This document shows positions 23,219-23,236 of a stretch of 23,236 nt of DNA, piece after piece. Both the position numbers and the translations under genes were made by a program. Positions within the stretch are counted from its first letter, which is position 1; the number at the start of each line of letters is the position of its first letter. The DNA is from CAYLNH01 sp964384625 (GTDB taxonomy: Bacteria; Verrucomicrobiota; Lentisphaeria; JABSQK01): positions 1-23,236 of the forward strand of contig CAYLNH010000101.1 of assembly GCA_964384625.1 (NCBI GenBank). The letters run 5' to 3'. Below the pieces are notes generated by a model. It was not told the DNA's origin. It ran no database searches and was given only the letters and a program-made list of their open reading frames with translations.

Positions 23219-23236
23219 TCCCCTCCCTCCGAACCG

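Overview
The window is about 23 kb of high-GC bacterial DNA with dense, short-spaced genes and no RNA genes, insertion sequences or CRISPR arrays that I can see. Several traits point to an anaerobic or facultatively anaerobic Gram-negative bacterium, probably of the PVC superphylum (Lentisphaerota, Kiritimatiellota or Planctomycetota): a zinc-ribbon/Ser-Thr kinase/transmembrane/leucine-rich-repeat giant protein, a zinc-ribbon membrane protein with helical repeats, an ECF sigma/zinc anti-sigma module, a lipoprotein signal, and an HdrA-linked [NiFe] hydrogenase. The lineage is an inference from gene content only.

Layout. (1) Positions 1-332 hold the 3' end of a chemoreceptor gene. (2) Positions 420-5521 (+) form a tightly coupled operon hdrA-mvhD-mvhG-mvhA followed by a tusA-like sulfur-carrier gene. 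By family knowledge this encodes a group 3c-type, FAD-containing, electron-bifurcating hydrogenase module, but no hdrB or hdrC is next to it. (3) Positions 5583-8124 (-) carry a medium-chain Zn alcohol/polyol dehydrogenase, then a zinc-ribbon membrane protein and a helical-repeat protein that look like one gene split by a +1 frameshift at an AAAA run. (4) Positions 8383-9252 (+) encode a DMT-family transporter. (5) Positions 9326-11421 (-) are a complete ECF sigma factor, zinc-binding anti-sigma factor and secreted charged protein operon, ending in a good intrinsic terminator. (6) Positions 11590-13283 (+) hold an MscS-type channel gene whose stop overlaps the start of a chorismate mutase of the yeast/plant type. 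(7) Positions 13454-17698 (+) encode the 1414-residue kinase-LRR receptor-like protein behind a clear sigma-70-like promoter. (8) Positions 17699-20665 (-) form an operon of SGNH hydrolase, phosphate acetyltransferase, acyl carrier protein and GNAT acetyltransferase. (9) Positions 20883-21426 (-) hold a tiny Pro/His-rich lipoprotein and a 96-residue unknown protein. (10) Positions 21671-23017 (+) hold an NAD-dependent epimerase/dehydratase and an HPP-family membrane protein. (11) Positions 23018-23236 are intergenic, with about 2.3 copies of a 46-47 bp tandem repeat and GC-rich inverted repeats.

The most informative parts are the HdrA-Mvh-TusA cluster, which suggests hydrogen-linked electron bifurcation with an unidentified, possibly sulfur-related, acceptor; the eukaryotic-type chorismate mutase coupled to a mechanosensitive channel; the interrupted zinc-ribbon/helical-repeat gene; and the large kinase-LRR protein. 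No clearly novel defence or mobile system was recognised.
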